Shown: piece by piece, positions 17,402 through 26,884 of the stretch | Numbering within the stretch: the first letter of the stretch is position 1 | Layout of the letters: every line of letters begins with the position of its first letter | Source of the DNA: Gemmatimonadota bacterium | GTDB lineage: Bacteria; Gemmatimonadota; Gemmatimonadetes; Gemmatimonadales; Gemmatimonadaceae | Reading direction: 5' to 3' | NCBI GenBank assembly: GCA_020161135.1 | Contig: JAIUOB010000003.1 | Location: forward strand, 62,001 to 126,000 | Length of the DNA: 64,000 bases | Translations under genes and position numbers: made by a program | The notes under the pieces: generated by a model | The model's input: the letters and a program-made list of their open reading frames with translations, nothing else | Databases searched by the model: none | What the model was told of the DNA's origin: nothing

Positions 17402-19789
17402 ATGCCCCTTCTCGTGCATGCGGTGGCGTGGTGGCTGCTCGGGCTGTGGGGTGGCCAACTGCTGGCGGAGTCCGGTCGCGCGATCGCGCCGGTGGCCGGC
17501 GGGGTGTTCGCGGCCGCGCTGCTTCCCGTGCTGGTCGGGGTCGCGCAGCGCCGCGGCGCACGTCGCATTGCGCTGCTGCTGGCACCCGCCGGCCTGCTCG
17601 TCGCGTACGCCGCAACCCGTGCCCGCGACGCCTGTCGCGCGCAGCTCATCGCGCGTGTCGCGACGGGGGCACCCGTGTGGTTCGCGCCGGCCGACGACGC
17701 GCCGAACCGCGGCATGCTCGCCGATGCGCCGGTGGCGTCCACCTGCGCGTCGCCGGCCTCGGTGCAGTGGGCGCCGACGCGCGGCGTGTCCGTGGACGCG
17801 CCCCCAGGCGTGTCCCCATCGCCATCGTCACGGGTTCCCGCAATCGTCCCGCTGCGCGGACACGCGGTGCGCACCCCGCGTGGTGTGCGTCTGCTCGATG
17901 CGCGACACGACACGGCCGCCGCAGCACCACGCGCACGACGCCCGTGGCGTGACCGACTGCGCTTTCGCGCCGGCGCCGCCATCGATCGCCACTTCGGCGC
18001 ACGAGCACCACTCGTCCGCGCGCTGCTCATTGCCGACCAGGATGGCATCGCCCCTGCGGTGCGTGATCGCTACGCGGACGCCGGACTCGTTCACCTGCTC
18101 TCGGTGTCGGGGCTGCATGTCGCCATCATCGCGGGGGCCATCGCCACGGCCGGCAGCCTGTTGCGCATCGGGGCGGCACATGTCGAACTGGGCGCGCTGT
18201 GCATCGTCGCCGCCTACATCGCCCTGCTCGGTGCACCGCCCCCGGCGCTGCGCAGCGGGGTCATGCTCGCCGTCATGCTACTGGCCAAGCGTTGGCAGCG
18301 CCCGGTGCATCGCTGGACGGCGCTCGCGCTCGGCGCTGCCGTGCCCACGGTCGATCCGCTCGTCGTCACTGACCTCGGCTGGCAACTCAGTGTTGGCGGC
18401 ATGGCGGCGCTCCTCGCCGCCGGAGCCGTGCGCACCACGCTGCGGCGCGCCGCGCAGTGGGAGCCCGGCGTGAACGACGCGCCCGCCCCGTGGCCCACGC
18501 GATGGCGACGGGCGGTCGTGCGCGCGCTCGGCCGGCAGCGTGGCGTGCGCGGGTGGCTGGTGGCCGAGTGCACGACGGGCACCGTGGCCGTGCTGCTCAC
18601 GGCGCCCATCATCGCGTGGACGTTCCAGCGGGTGAGCGTGGTCGCACCACTCTCCAACCTGGCGGCGGGGCCGGTCGTGGCGCTGTTGCAGCCCATGCTG
18701 TTCCTCGCGCTCGTGCTGGCCCCCTGGCCCGGTGCCGCGCAAACCGTCGCCGACGCCTCGCAGCCGCTCATGGCCGCGCTCGACGCCGTCGCCGGCATCG
18801 CGGCCTCGCCGGCGTGGGCGGTGTGGCCTGTGGCGCCCACGCTCAGCTCCGCGCTGTTGCTCGGCCTTGCCGCAGTAGTGCTCATCCGCGCCAGCGCGGC
18901 GCGGCATCGTGGTCCCTGGTGGGTGGCCGCGGCGGCCATCGGCGTGCTGGCGGTGTGGGCACCGCTGCTATCACGAGGCTCGGGCACCCTTGAACTGCAT
19001 GTGGTGGACGTGGGGCAGGGGGACGCCATCGCCGTGCGTACCCCGCGCGGGCGCTGGGTGGTCATGGACGCCGGACCGAGCTGGGAGGGCGGTGACGCCG
19101 GGCGCCGAGCGGTCGTGCCGCACATTCGGCGGCTGGGCGGCGCGGTCGACCTGTTCGTGCTGTCGCATCCGCATGAGGATCACGCGGGTGGCGCCGCGGC
19201 GGTGGTGCGCCTGCTGCGCCCGCGGGCCTGGTGGGAGGCCGCCTATCTCTCCACCAGCCCGGGCTATCGTGCGGCGCTGGCGGCCGTGGCCGAGGAGCGG
19301 GTCGCGTGGCGGCAGGTCGATCCCGGTGACGCCCAGACCATCGACGGGGTGACGTTCACGGTCCTCGCACCCGACCGCGTCTGGACCGCCGCGCAGGAGA
19401 ACGCCAACGAGACCTCGGTGGTGCTGCAGGTGCGCTATGGAGCCCACCGCTTCCTGCTCACCGGCGACGCCGAGGCTGGAGAGGAAGCGTGGCTGGTGGC
19501 GCAGTACCCCGCCGAAGTGCTGGCGTCGGACGTGCTCAAGGTGGGGCACCATGGCAGCCACAGCAGCTCGTCGCCCGAGTTCCTCGACGCGGTGCGGCCG
19601 CGCCTTGCGGTGGTCTCGCTGGGGGCGGGGAATCGCTACGGACACCCCGCGCCCGCCACGCTCGCGGCCTTCGCGGACCGCGGCATCCCTGTACTGCGCA
19701 CCGACGTGGAGGGCACCCTGCTGGTCCGGAGCGATGGCCGGGTCCTGACGGCCGAGACCCGCATGGAGCGCTGGGTGGTGCCGCCATGA
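17402..19789 (+). CDS. comEC: ComEC/Rec2-family DNA internalisation protein
   Basis: This large inner-membrane protein (795 residues) forms the channel for single-stranded DNA in natural transformation. There are N-terminal hydrophobic segments and an OB-like region. The competence domain carries the family signature VHLLSVSGLHVAII and several membrane helices. The C-terminal metallo-beta-lactamase domain (from about residue 530) shows VDVGQGDA, SHPHEDHAGG, LTGDAE and VGHHGSHSS. All parts are present, so uptake competence is plausible, though no other com or pil genes are in view. Confidence 0.93.
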   Translation: MPLLVHAVAWWLLGLWGGQLLAESGRAIAPVAGGVFAAALLPVLVGVAQRRGARRIALLLAPAGLLVAYAATRARDACRAQLIARVATGAPVWFAPADDAPNRGMLADAPVASTCASPASVQWAPTRGVSVDAPPGVSPSPSSRVPAIVPLRGHAVRTPRGVRLLDARHDTAAAAPRARRPWRDRLRFRAGAAIDRHFGARAPLVRALLIADQDGIAPAVRDRYADAGLVHLLSVSGLHVAIIAGAIATAGSLLRIGAAHVELGALCIVAAYIALLGAPPPALRSGVMLAVMLLAKRWQRPVHRWTALALGAAVPTVDPLVVTDLGWQLSVGGMAALLAAGAVRTTLRRAAQWEPGVNDAPAPWPTRWRRAVVRALGRQRGVRGWLVAECTTGTVAVLLTAPIIAWTFQRVSVVAPLSNLAAGPVVALLQPMLFLALVLAPWPGAAQTVADASQPLMAALDAVAGIAASPAWAVWPVAPTLSSALLLGLAAVVLIRASAARHRGPWWVAAAAIGVLAVWAPLLSRGSGTLELHVVDVGQGDAIAVRTPRGRWVVMDAGPSWEGGDAGRRAVVPHIRRLGGAVDLFVLSHPHEDHAGGAAAVVRLLRPRAWWEAAYLSTSPGYRAALAAVAEERVAWRQVDPGDAQTIDGVTFTVLAPDRVWTAAQENANETSVVLQVRYGAHRFLLTGDAEAGEEAWLVAQYPAEVLASDVLKVGHHGSHSSSSPEFLDAVRPRLAVVSLGAGNRYGHPAPATLAAFADRGIPVLRTDVEGTLLVRSDGRVLTAETRMERWVVPP

Positions 19790-19814
19790 CGCACCTCGAG
19801 GCGTGACAGCTCCA

Positions 19815-19849
19815 GGCGCGCATCGTCCCTCCGGTGCGCGATGTGCGCC
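19815..19849 (+). terminator. Hairpin after comEC
   Basis: GGCGCGCATCG (19815-19825) pairs with CGATGTGCGCC (19839-19849) over 11 positions with one wobble and a 13-base loop. It lies between the comEC stop and fbp. There is no strong T-run. Confidence 0.45.
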
Positions 19850-19855
19850 GCGCTC

Positions 19856-19885
19856 TTGCCCCACCTTGCCTGTGACCGTGAAGTT
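19856..19885 (+). promoter_or_regulatory. Possible promoter for fbp
   Basis: TTGCCC (19856-19861), 18 bases, GAAGTT (19880-19885). The -10 box is one base off the TAnnTT pattern seen elsewhere in the window. It would give a leader of about 40 bases. Confidence 0.35.
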
Positions 19886-19930
19886 ACGACGAGTCACCGG
19901 ATCGGCCCTTCCTGCCCCTGGAGCCCCACC

Positions 19931-21016
19931 GTGGTCAAGCATACTGCCACCTCCGTCGTCACGATCGAGCGCTTCATCATCGAGCAGGAGCGCATGTTCC
20001 CGGAGGCCACCGGCGAGCTGTCCGGCATCCTCTACGACATGGCGCTCGCCGGCAAGATGATCGCGAACAAGGTGCGCAGCGCCGGCCTCGCGGACATCCT
20101 CGGCGCGACGAGCAACGAGAACGTGCAGGGCGAGGTGCAGCAGAAGCTCGACGTGATCTCCAACGAGATCATCGTCAAGGCGTTCGATCACGGCGGCCGG
20201 CTGTGTGCGATGGCGTCGGAAGAAGAGGCCGACATCATCCACATCCCCGAGGGGTTCCGCAACGGCAAGTACGTGCTGCTCTTCGACCCGCTCGACGGTT
20301 CGTCGAACATCGACGTGAACGTGCCCGTCGGCACCATCTTCTCGGTGTTCAAGAAGATCACGCGCGGCACGCGCGGCGAGATGGAAGACCTGCTGCAGCC
20401 GGGGCGTCGCCAGGTGGCGGCCGGGTACGTCATCTACGGCTCGAGCACCATGCTCGTCTACACGACGGGGCAGGGGGCACACGGCTTCACGCTCGATCCG
20501 TCCATCGGCGAGTTCCTGCTCTCGCATCCGAACATTCGCATCCCGCAGCGCTCGCGGTACCTGTCGGTGAACGACGCGTACGAGCAGTACTGGCCCGAGC
20601 CGACGCGTGCGCTCATGCGCCGCTACCGCGGCCTCGACGGGCAGCACAAGTCGCTCAACGTGCGCTACGTGGGCTCGCTCGTCGCCGACTTCCATCGCAA
20701 CCTCCTCGGCGGTGGCGTCTTCTGCTATCCGGCCAACGAGAAGAGTCCCAACGGCAAGCTGCGCCTGCTGTACGAGGCCAACCCGCTCGCGTTCATCGCC
20801 GAGCAGGCCGGGGGCATGGCCACCGATGGATGGGGGAGCATCCTCGACATCGATCCCACCGAGCTGCACCAACGCACGCCGCTCTACATCGGCAGCAAGG
20901 CCGAGGTGGAGATGGTGAGCGAGTTCCCGCTCCCCAAGTACGTGGCGCCCGGCATCCCCGAGCGTCGCGGCGCCGGGCGCAGCGCCGGCGCCCCACCCGC
21001 CCCGATCGCCGGCTGA
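19931..21016 (+). CDS. fbp: Class 1 fructose-1,6-bisphosphatase
   Basis: This enzyme hydrolyses fructose-1,6-bisphosphate for gluconeogenesis. The class I core is clear: SEEEADI, the metal-binding [22 protein letters not shown], and [12 protein letters not shown] near the C-terminus. The GTG at 19931 ([10 protein letters not shown]) is chosen because GGAG lies a few bases upstream, and because the in-frame ATG at 19841 would add a non-conserved leader. This gives 361 residues. The stop lies in the first unit of a 14-bp tandem repeat. Confidence 0.93.
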   Translation: MVKHTATSVVTIERFIIEQERMFPEATGELSGILYDMALAGKMIANKVRSAGLADILGATSNENVQGEVQQKLDVISNEIIVKAFDHGGRLCAMASEEEADIIHIPEGFRNGKYVLLFDPLDGSSNIDVNVPVGTIFSVFKKITRGTRGEMEDLLQPGRRQVAAGYVIYGSSTMLVYTTGQGAHGFTLDPSIGEFLLSHPNIRIPQRSRYLSVNDAYEQYWPEPTRALMRRYRGLDGQHKSLNVRYVGSLVADFHRNLLGGGVFCYPANEKSPNGKLRLLYEANPLAFIAEQAGGMATDGWGSILDIDPTELHQRTPLYIGSKAEVEMVSEFPLPKYVAPGIPERRGAGRSAGAPPAPIAG

Positions 21017-21080
21017 CCGACAGCGGCTGACCGAGAGCGGCTGACCGAGAGCGGCTGACCGAGAGCGGCTGACCGCAGCA
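21011..21080 (+). repeat. Five tandem copies of a 14-bp unit spanning the fbp stop
   Basis: Five copies of a 14-base unit (GGCTGACCGAGAGC; three central or near-central copies identical) begin at 21011, 21025, 21039, 21053 and 21067. The TGA of the first copy is the fbp stop codon. Each unit carries CTGACC, a fair -35 hexamer. The last copy supplies the -35 of the promoter proposed for the downstream mutase gene. Confidence 0.9.
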
Positions 21081-21097
21081 TGGCGCGCCCCTAGATT
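21069..21097 (+). promoter_or_regulatory. Leaderless promoter for the mutase gene, -35 inside the tandem repeat
   Basis: CTGACC (21069-21074, in the last 14-bp repeat), 17 bases, TAGATT (21092-21097), then seven bases to the ATG at 21105. No Shine-Dalgarno sequence is seen, so translation is probably leaderless. Confidence 0.5.
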
Positions 21098-21104
21098 GCG
21101 CGCC

Positions 21105-22703
<1,599 letters not shown>

Positions 22704-22726
22704 CATGTCCTGCGGCAGCGTGACGT

Positions 22727-22770
22727 GGAGGCGCGCATGAGTGCGCATGGGAGGCGCGCGTGAGCGCGCA
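22727..22770 (+). repeat. Duplicated translation-initiation region before tyrA, with an 8-codon upstream ORF
   Basis: A 21-base segment consisting of GGAGGCGCGC, a start codon and GAGnGCGCA occurs at 22727-22747 and again at 22750-22770, 19 of 21 bases identical. The first copy gives ATG at 22737 and opens an eight-codon ORF (MSAHGRRA) whose TGA (22761-22763) overlaps the second start, the GTG of tyrA at 22760. Each copy has its own GGAG. Confidence 0.8.
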
Positions 22771-23917
22771 AACGCCGGACGGCGGCACCACACCGCCGCG
22801 CACGCTGCCGGTGCTGCGGGCCATGATCGACGCCCTCGATCGCGAGCTGCTGCAGGTCATGGCGCGGCGCATGGCGCTCGTGGCGGAGGTGGCCGAGTTC
22901 AAGCGCGCGCACGGCATTCGCATTCGCGACGCGCAGCGTGAAGCCGACGTGCTGCGTGATCGTCACGAACGCGCGGTCGCGCTCGGCCTGCCCCCGGGCG
23001 AGATCGAATCGATCTTCCGCGTGCTGCTGCGCTCGAGTCGCGATCACCAGGCGACGCTGCGGGCCGAGATTCCGCTCGACGAGCGTCCGCGCACCGTCGC
23101 GGTGGTGGGCGGACACGGCAAGATCGGACGGCTGCTCGTGCGACTCTTCGGCGACCTGGGGCATCAGGTGCTCGTGGTCGACACGGACACGGCGCTGGGG
23201 GCGACCGATGCGGCGGCCGCGGCCGACGTGACCGTGGTGAGCGTGCCCATCGAGCACACCGAGGCGGTCATCCGCCTGGTGGGGCCGCACGTGCGCGAGG
23301 ACGCGCTGCTCATGGATGTCACCAGCATCAAGGCCGCGCCGGTGGCGGCCATGCTGGAGGCAACGCGCGGCAGCGTGGTGGGCACGCACCCCATGTTCGG
23401 CCCCAGCGTCCACACGTTGGAGGGGCAGCGCATCGTGGTGTGCCGGGCGCGCGGCGACGCGTGGGCGGAGTGGGTCGCGCACACCTTCGCGGCGCGCGGG
23501 CTCGTGGTCACCGAGGCCACGGCGGAGCAGCACGACCGGGTCATGGCGGTGGTGCAGGTGCTCACGCACTTCCAGACGCAGGTGCTGGGGCTCACCCTCG
23601 CGCGCCTCGGTCTCCCGCTGGGCGAGACCATGCCATTCACCTCGCCGGCGTACCTGCTCGAGTTGTACGTCGCGGCGCGGCATTTCGCCCAGGACCCGGC
23701 GCTCTACGGCTCCATCGAGATGCGCAATCCGCGCACCGGCGAGGTCACCGCCGCCTTCCATGAGGCGGCCCGCGAGCTGGCCGACGTGATCGCGCGCGGG
23801 GACCAACCGGCCTTCGCCCAGTTGTTCGGTGACGTGCGCGCCTTCTTCGGGGATTTCACGGAGGAGGCGCTGCACCAGTCCAGCTTCCTCATCGACCGCA
23901 TCGTCGAACGTACCTGA
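22760..23917 (+). CDS. tyrA: Bifunctional chorismate mutase / prephenate dehydrogenase (T-protein)
   Basis: This 385-residue protein has the T-protein layout of E. coli TyrA. The N-terminal AroQ-type chorismate mutase (about residues 15-100) shows LRAMIDALDRELLQVMARRM and FKRAHGIRIRD. The prephenate dehydrogenase follows, with the dinucleotide fold VAVVGGHGKIGRLLVRLF, then DVTSIKAAP, GTHPMFGP and HDRVMAVVQVLTHF. It makes 4-hydroxyphenylpyruvate, the tyrosine precursor. The GTG start follows a duplicated ribosome-binding region with a tiny upstream ORF ending on it, so initiation may depend on termination-reinitiation. Confidence 0.93.
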   Translation: MSAQTPDGGTTPPRTLPVLRAMIDALDRELLQVMARRMALVAEVAEFKRAHGIRIRDAQREADVLRDRHERAVALGLPPGEIESIFRVLLRSSRDHQATLRAEIPLDERPRTVAVVGGHGKIGRLLVRLFGDLGHQVLVVDTDTALGATDAAAAADVTVVSVPIEHTEAVIRLVGPHVREDALLMDVTSIKAAPVAAMLEATRGSVVGTHPMFGPSVHTLEGQRIVVCRARGDAWAEWVAHTFAARGLVVTEATAEQHDRVMAVVQVLTHFQTQVLGLTLARLGLPLGETMPFTSPAYLLELYVAARHFAQDPALYGSIEMRNPRTGEVTAAFHEAARELADVIARGDQPAFAQLFGDVRAFFGDFTEEALHQSSFLIDRIVERT

Positions 23918-23969
23918 CGTCCCGCAGTCGCTTCCCATGCCGTCGCCCGCCCTTTCCGGAGGTCCCGCC

Positions 23970-24407
23970 ATGCCTGCCCCCTTCCGTCGCCGCCTCACCG
24001 CCGTCATCGGCGCGGTGCTTGCCCTGAGTGCCCTCACCGCCGCGCTGCGACGCGCCGAGTGGGGTGGGGCCATTGCCGGACGCGATGGGCGCAAGGTGAC
24101 CGGTATCGCCACCGTGAAGCCCACGGCCGACGGCAGCGGTGCTGACGTTCTGGTCACGCTCGACGGCGACACGCCGGGGGCCACGCGCCCCTGGCACATC
24201 CACAGCGGCACCTGCGCGAAGGCGGGCGGGGTAGTGGGCGGCGCGCGCGCCTACACGCCCATGGCCATCGACGCCAAGGGACACGGCACCGCCAAGGCGA
24301 CGCTGCCACAAACGCTGCCCGACACGGGTACCTACTACATCAACATCCACGACTCGGCGGCAGCCATGGGCATCATCGTGGCCTGCGGCGACCTCGCCAA
24401 ACGCTGA
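23970..24407 (+). CDS. Small exported protein, CHRD/Cu-Zn SOD-like
   Basis: This 145-residue protein starts at ATG 23970, with GGAGG eight bases upstream. It has an N-terminal hydrophobic segment (LTAVIGAVLALSALTAA) that should export or anchor it. The rest resembles the CHRD / superoxide-dismutase-like beta fold: GIATVKPTADGSGADVLVTL, then WHIHSGTCAKAG with a possible metal-binding HxH, and YYINIHDSAAAMG near the end. Catalysis is doubtful because the full SodC histidine set is not visible. It follows tyrA by 52 bases. Confidence 0.65.
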   Translation: MPAPFRRRLTAVIGAVLALSALTAALRRAEWGGAIAGRDGRKVTGIATVKPTADGSGADVLVTLDGDTPGATRPWHIHSGTCAKAGGVVGGARAYTPMAIDAKGHGTAKATLPQTLPDTGTYYINIHDSAAAMGIIVACGDLAKR

Positions 24408-24413
24408 CCCGGC

Positions 24414-24419
24414 TACCTT
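24414..24419 (+). promoter_or_regulatory. Candidate leaderless -10 element
   Basis: TACCTT lies exactly six bases before the ATG at 24426, the same hexamer and distance as at the SARP gene. No good -35 is found 16-18 bases upstream. Confidence 0.35.
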
Positions 24420-24425
24420 TCGACC

Positions 24426-25307
24426 ATGTCAGGAACACTGCCCGCACCTCACAGAACCGCTCGCGCAGGGCGCCGCCGCGGCGCCGCCCGCCCGGTCGGT
24501 GCCGCCTTGGCGGCGCTTGCCCTTCTCTCCCTTCCGCTCGGCGCGCAGGAGCGTCAGACCCTCCAGCAACGGGCGGCCCGCGAGAAGGCCGAGCAGGCCG
24601 ACCGCGCCAATGCGCTGGCCGTCATCGACGGCATTGTGACCGACACGCTGCTGCAGCCCCTCGGCGCGGCCGATGTGACGGTCGTGGGGGCCGGCGCCCG
24701 TGTCGTGACGGGCGAGAACGGACGCTTCCGCATGCTGCAGGTCCCAGCCGGTCAGTACCTGCTGGTGGTGCGGCGCGTGGGCTATGCGCCCACCTCCGGC
24801 ATCATCGATGTGCCGGCGGCCGACACCCTGCGCGTGTCGTACACGCTGGCCCGCAGCGTCTCCATGCTGGACACCATCCGCGTGAAGGAGCAGCGGGTGT
24901 CCATGCGCATGCTCGAGTTCGAGCAGCGTCGGTCGCAGGGGGTGGGGCAGTTCATCACCCGTGAGGAGATCGAGCGGCGCGGCTCACTGCAGACCAGCGA
25001 CTTCCTGCGGTACATGCGTGGCGTGCAGGTGTCGACCAATACCACGCAGGCCTTCGCCGGCACGCAGGTGTTCTCGCGGCGTGAGGGCGGCGGCTTCAGC
25101 AGCGATCAGCAGCAGCAGTACTGCCCGATGCAGGTCGTGCTCGACGGCATCATCCTGCCGCGTTACTTCAACCTCGACCTGCTGCCGCCGCCCAAGCAGA
25201 TCGCGGGCATCGAAGTGTACAGCGGCGCGGCCACGATTCCTCCGCAGTTCGGCGGCCCCGATCGCCGGTGCGGTGTCGTCGCGGTGTGGACGCGCGACGG
25301 GTACTGA
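24426..25307 (+). CDS. Carboxypeptidase-regulatory-like plus TonB-plug protein without a barrel
   Basis: This 293-residue exported protein has an Arg/Ala-rich signal peptide ending near LPLGAQ. A carboxypeptidase-regulatory-like domain follows (about residues 62-140; IDGIVTDTLLQPLGAADVTVVG and GRFRMLQVPAGQYLLVVRRVGY). Then comes a plug-like domain (MQVVLDGIILPRYFNLD; IAGIEVYSGAATIPPQFGG). A TonB-dependent receptor would continue with a barrel of several hundred residues, but the frame stops at 25307 with no barrel remnant beyond. This plug-only form is probably a real family, acting in the periplasm. Confidence 0.75.
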   Translation: MSGTLPAPHRTARAGRRRGAARPVGAALAALALLSLPLGAQERQTLQQRAAREKAEQADRANALAVIDGIVTDTLLQPLGAADVTVVGAGARVVTGENGRFRMLQVPAGQYLLVVRRVGYAPTSGIIDVPAADTLRVSYTLARSVSMLDTIRVKEQRVSMRMLEFEQRRSQGVGQFITREEIERRGSLQTSDFLRYMRGVQVSTNTTQAFAGTQVFSRREGGGFSSDQQQQYCPMQVVLDGIILPRYFNLDLLPPPKQIAGIEVYSGAATIPPQFGGPDRRCGVVAVWTRDGY

Positions 25308-25351
25308 TCCGACACGCTGGTCGCGGTTCGCCGCTCGCGGTCACAACGCAA

Positions 25352-25385
25352 AAGAGCCGGTCCCTCTCACGAAGGACCGGCTCTT
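25352..25385. terminator. Bidirectional intrinsic terminator
   Basis: AAGAGCCGGTCC (25352-25363) pairs perfectly with GGACCGGCTCTT (25374-25385) around a 10-base loop. An A-tract precedes it and a T-rich stretch follows it. It serves the plug protein gene (plus) and susD (minus). Confidence 0.85.
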
Positions 25386-25410
25386 CTGTCATGCGACCAT
25401 CAGGTCCCGA

Positions 25411-26880
25411 TCAGCAGCCCGGGCCCGCGAGGTTGCCGGTCTTGCCGGCACGCACGAGGCACTCGGCCTGCGGAATCGGCTGCACGCGCGCCACGAAGTG
25501 GGCGTTCGTGCCCGTCGCGATGTCGAGCGGGAGCTGGCTGAGACGGCCGTAGCGGCGCATGTCGATCCAGCGGTGCCCTTCCATCATGAGCGAGTAGCGC
25601 TTGTTGTACAGCAGTTCCGTCAGCACGTCGGCATCGGTCGAGGCCGCGGTGAGCGACGACGCCGCCAGACCGCCGGAGCTCTGGCGGATCTGGTTGATGA
25701 TCGCGATGGCGCCCGGCTTGTCGCCGGTGGCCAGCAGCGCCTCCGCGCGGAGGAGCAGGAGCTCTTCGTTGCGGATGATCGGGATGCTGTTCGACGTGGT
25801 TGGATAGATGTTGAAGCCGAGCGTCGACTGCACGCCGAGACCCTGCGGCGCCGTGCGAGCCGCGCGCGTGCCGAGCTTGGCCGTGAAGCGATCGTCGTTG
25901 TCGCCGTTGGCCTTCTTCTGCACGTCCGTCTGGAAGCTCATGTGAGCGTACAGATCGGTGTTGGTCGCCGCGTTGAGCGGATTGACGGCGTCACCCGACG
26001 AACCCGAGTACGGGTGCGAGGGGCCGACGTCGAGCGCGGTGCGGGTGGTCGCCCCGGTGTTCAGGAACGAGGCCGACAGCGCCGTGAGCGCCCGCTGCCA
26101 CGCCGCCGAGCCACCGCCCGACGTCGCGTAGTAGGCCGCTGCACGCGCCGCGATGGCGCGGTTGAACTGGCGGAACGTCGTCGGCGTGTTGAAGCCGGCG
26201 AAGCCCGCATGCATGGTGAACGGGAAGGCGCTGCCACCCGCGGCCAGGTTCGCCGACGCATCGTCGAGCGTGCCGAGGATGTACTTGTACGCCGAATCCC
26301 GGGTCACGAAGCCCGCCAGGTCCGACGCGTTCTGCTTGATCTCGACCACAAGACCGAGCGTGTCACGCGTGGAGATGACGTACAGCAGCTCGAGGGCCTC
26401 GAGCGTCTTGGCGAAGCCCAGCGCGGCATTCTTCTGCTCAGCCGACAGCACCGTGGAGGCGCTCGCCGAGTTCTTGAAGTTGAAGATGTCGCGCAGGTTG
26501 CCGTACTGGGTGCCCCAGTTCTCGACGGCGAATCCGGCGGGGTCGATGCGGTTCGACCCCGAGATGCCGATGAGGTAGGCCGACGTGTTGCGCCCTTCCT
26601 GCGGCGTGTACACGTAGGCCTCGCGGCCGAAACGGCCGGTGGAGGTGATGAAGGCGCCGCGACCGTTGCGGAGCTGCCGGAGCAGGCCGGTGGCCTGCAG
26701 CTGCAGCGCCTGCGGGTCGGCGGCGGCCGCCGCCACCGTGGGCGTGTTGGGGTTGGTGATCTCGAGCTGATCGGAGCTGCAGGCCGCCAGCGCCGAGAGC
26801 GTGACCAGCGCGCCAGCGGCGCGCAGCAGCGTATGGGACGTCTTCACGGAGTGCGTGGTCGTCTTGAAGGTGGTCGTCAT
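25411..26880 (-). CDS. RagB/SusD-family nutrient-uptake outer-membrane lipoprotein
   Basis: SusD-type proteins bind substrate at the cell surface and cap the SusC transporter. This 489-residue protein has a lipoprotein signal with lipid cysteine C34 (SALAACSSD), followed by the usual ITNPNTP mature start. The helical body has TPR-like elements, and the C-terminus carries the typical KRYSLMMEGHRWIDMRRYGRL signature. It lies four bases after the SusC gene on the same strand, so the pair forms one transport complex. The ligand cannot be told; no glycan-degrading enzyme is adjacent, only a peptidase. Confidence 0.92.
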   Translation of the reverse strand: MTTTFKTTTHSVKTSHTLLRAAGALVTLSALAACSSDQLEITNPNTPTVAAAAADPQALQLQATGLLRQLRNGRGAFITSTGRFGREAYVYTPQEGRNTSAYLIGISGSNRIDPAGFAVENWGTQYGNLRDIFNFKNSASASTVLSAEQKNAALGFAKTLEALELLYVISTRDTLGLVVEIKQNASDLAGFVTRDSAYKYILGTLDDASANLAAGGSAFPFTMHAGFAGFNTPTTFRQFNRAIAARAAAYYATSGGGSAAWQRALTALSASFLNTGATTRTALDVGPSHPYSGSSGDAVNPLNAATNTDLYAHMSFQTDVQKKANGDNDDRFTAKLGTRAARTAPQGLGVQSTLGFNIYPTTSNSIPIIRNEELLLLRAEALLATGDKPGAIAIINQIRQSSGGLAASSLTAASTDADVLTELLYNKRYSLMMEGHRWIDMRRYGRLSQLPLDIATGTNAHFVARVQPIPQAECLVRAGKTGNLAGPGC

Positions 26881-26884
26881 GGGA

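Noticed and set aside
24426..25307. The plug-only protein as a frameshifted full receptor
   Set aside because: No barrel-like sequence continues in any frame after the stop; an intrinsic terminator and the SusD gene follow directly.
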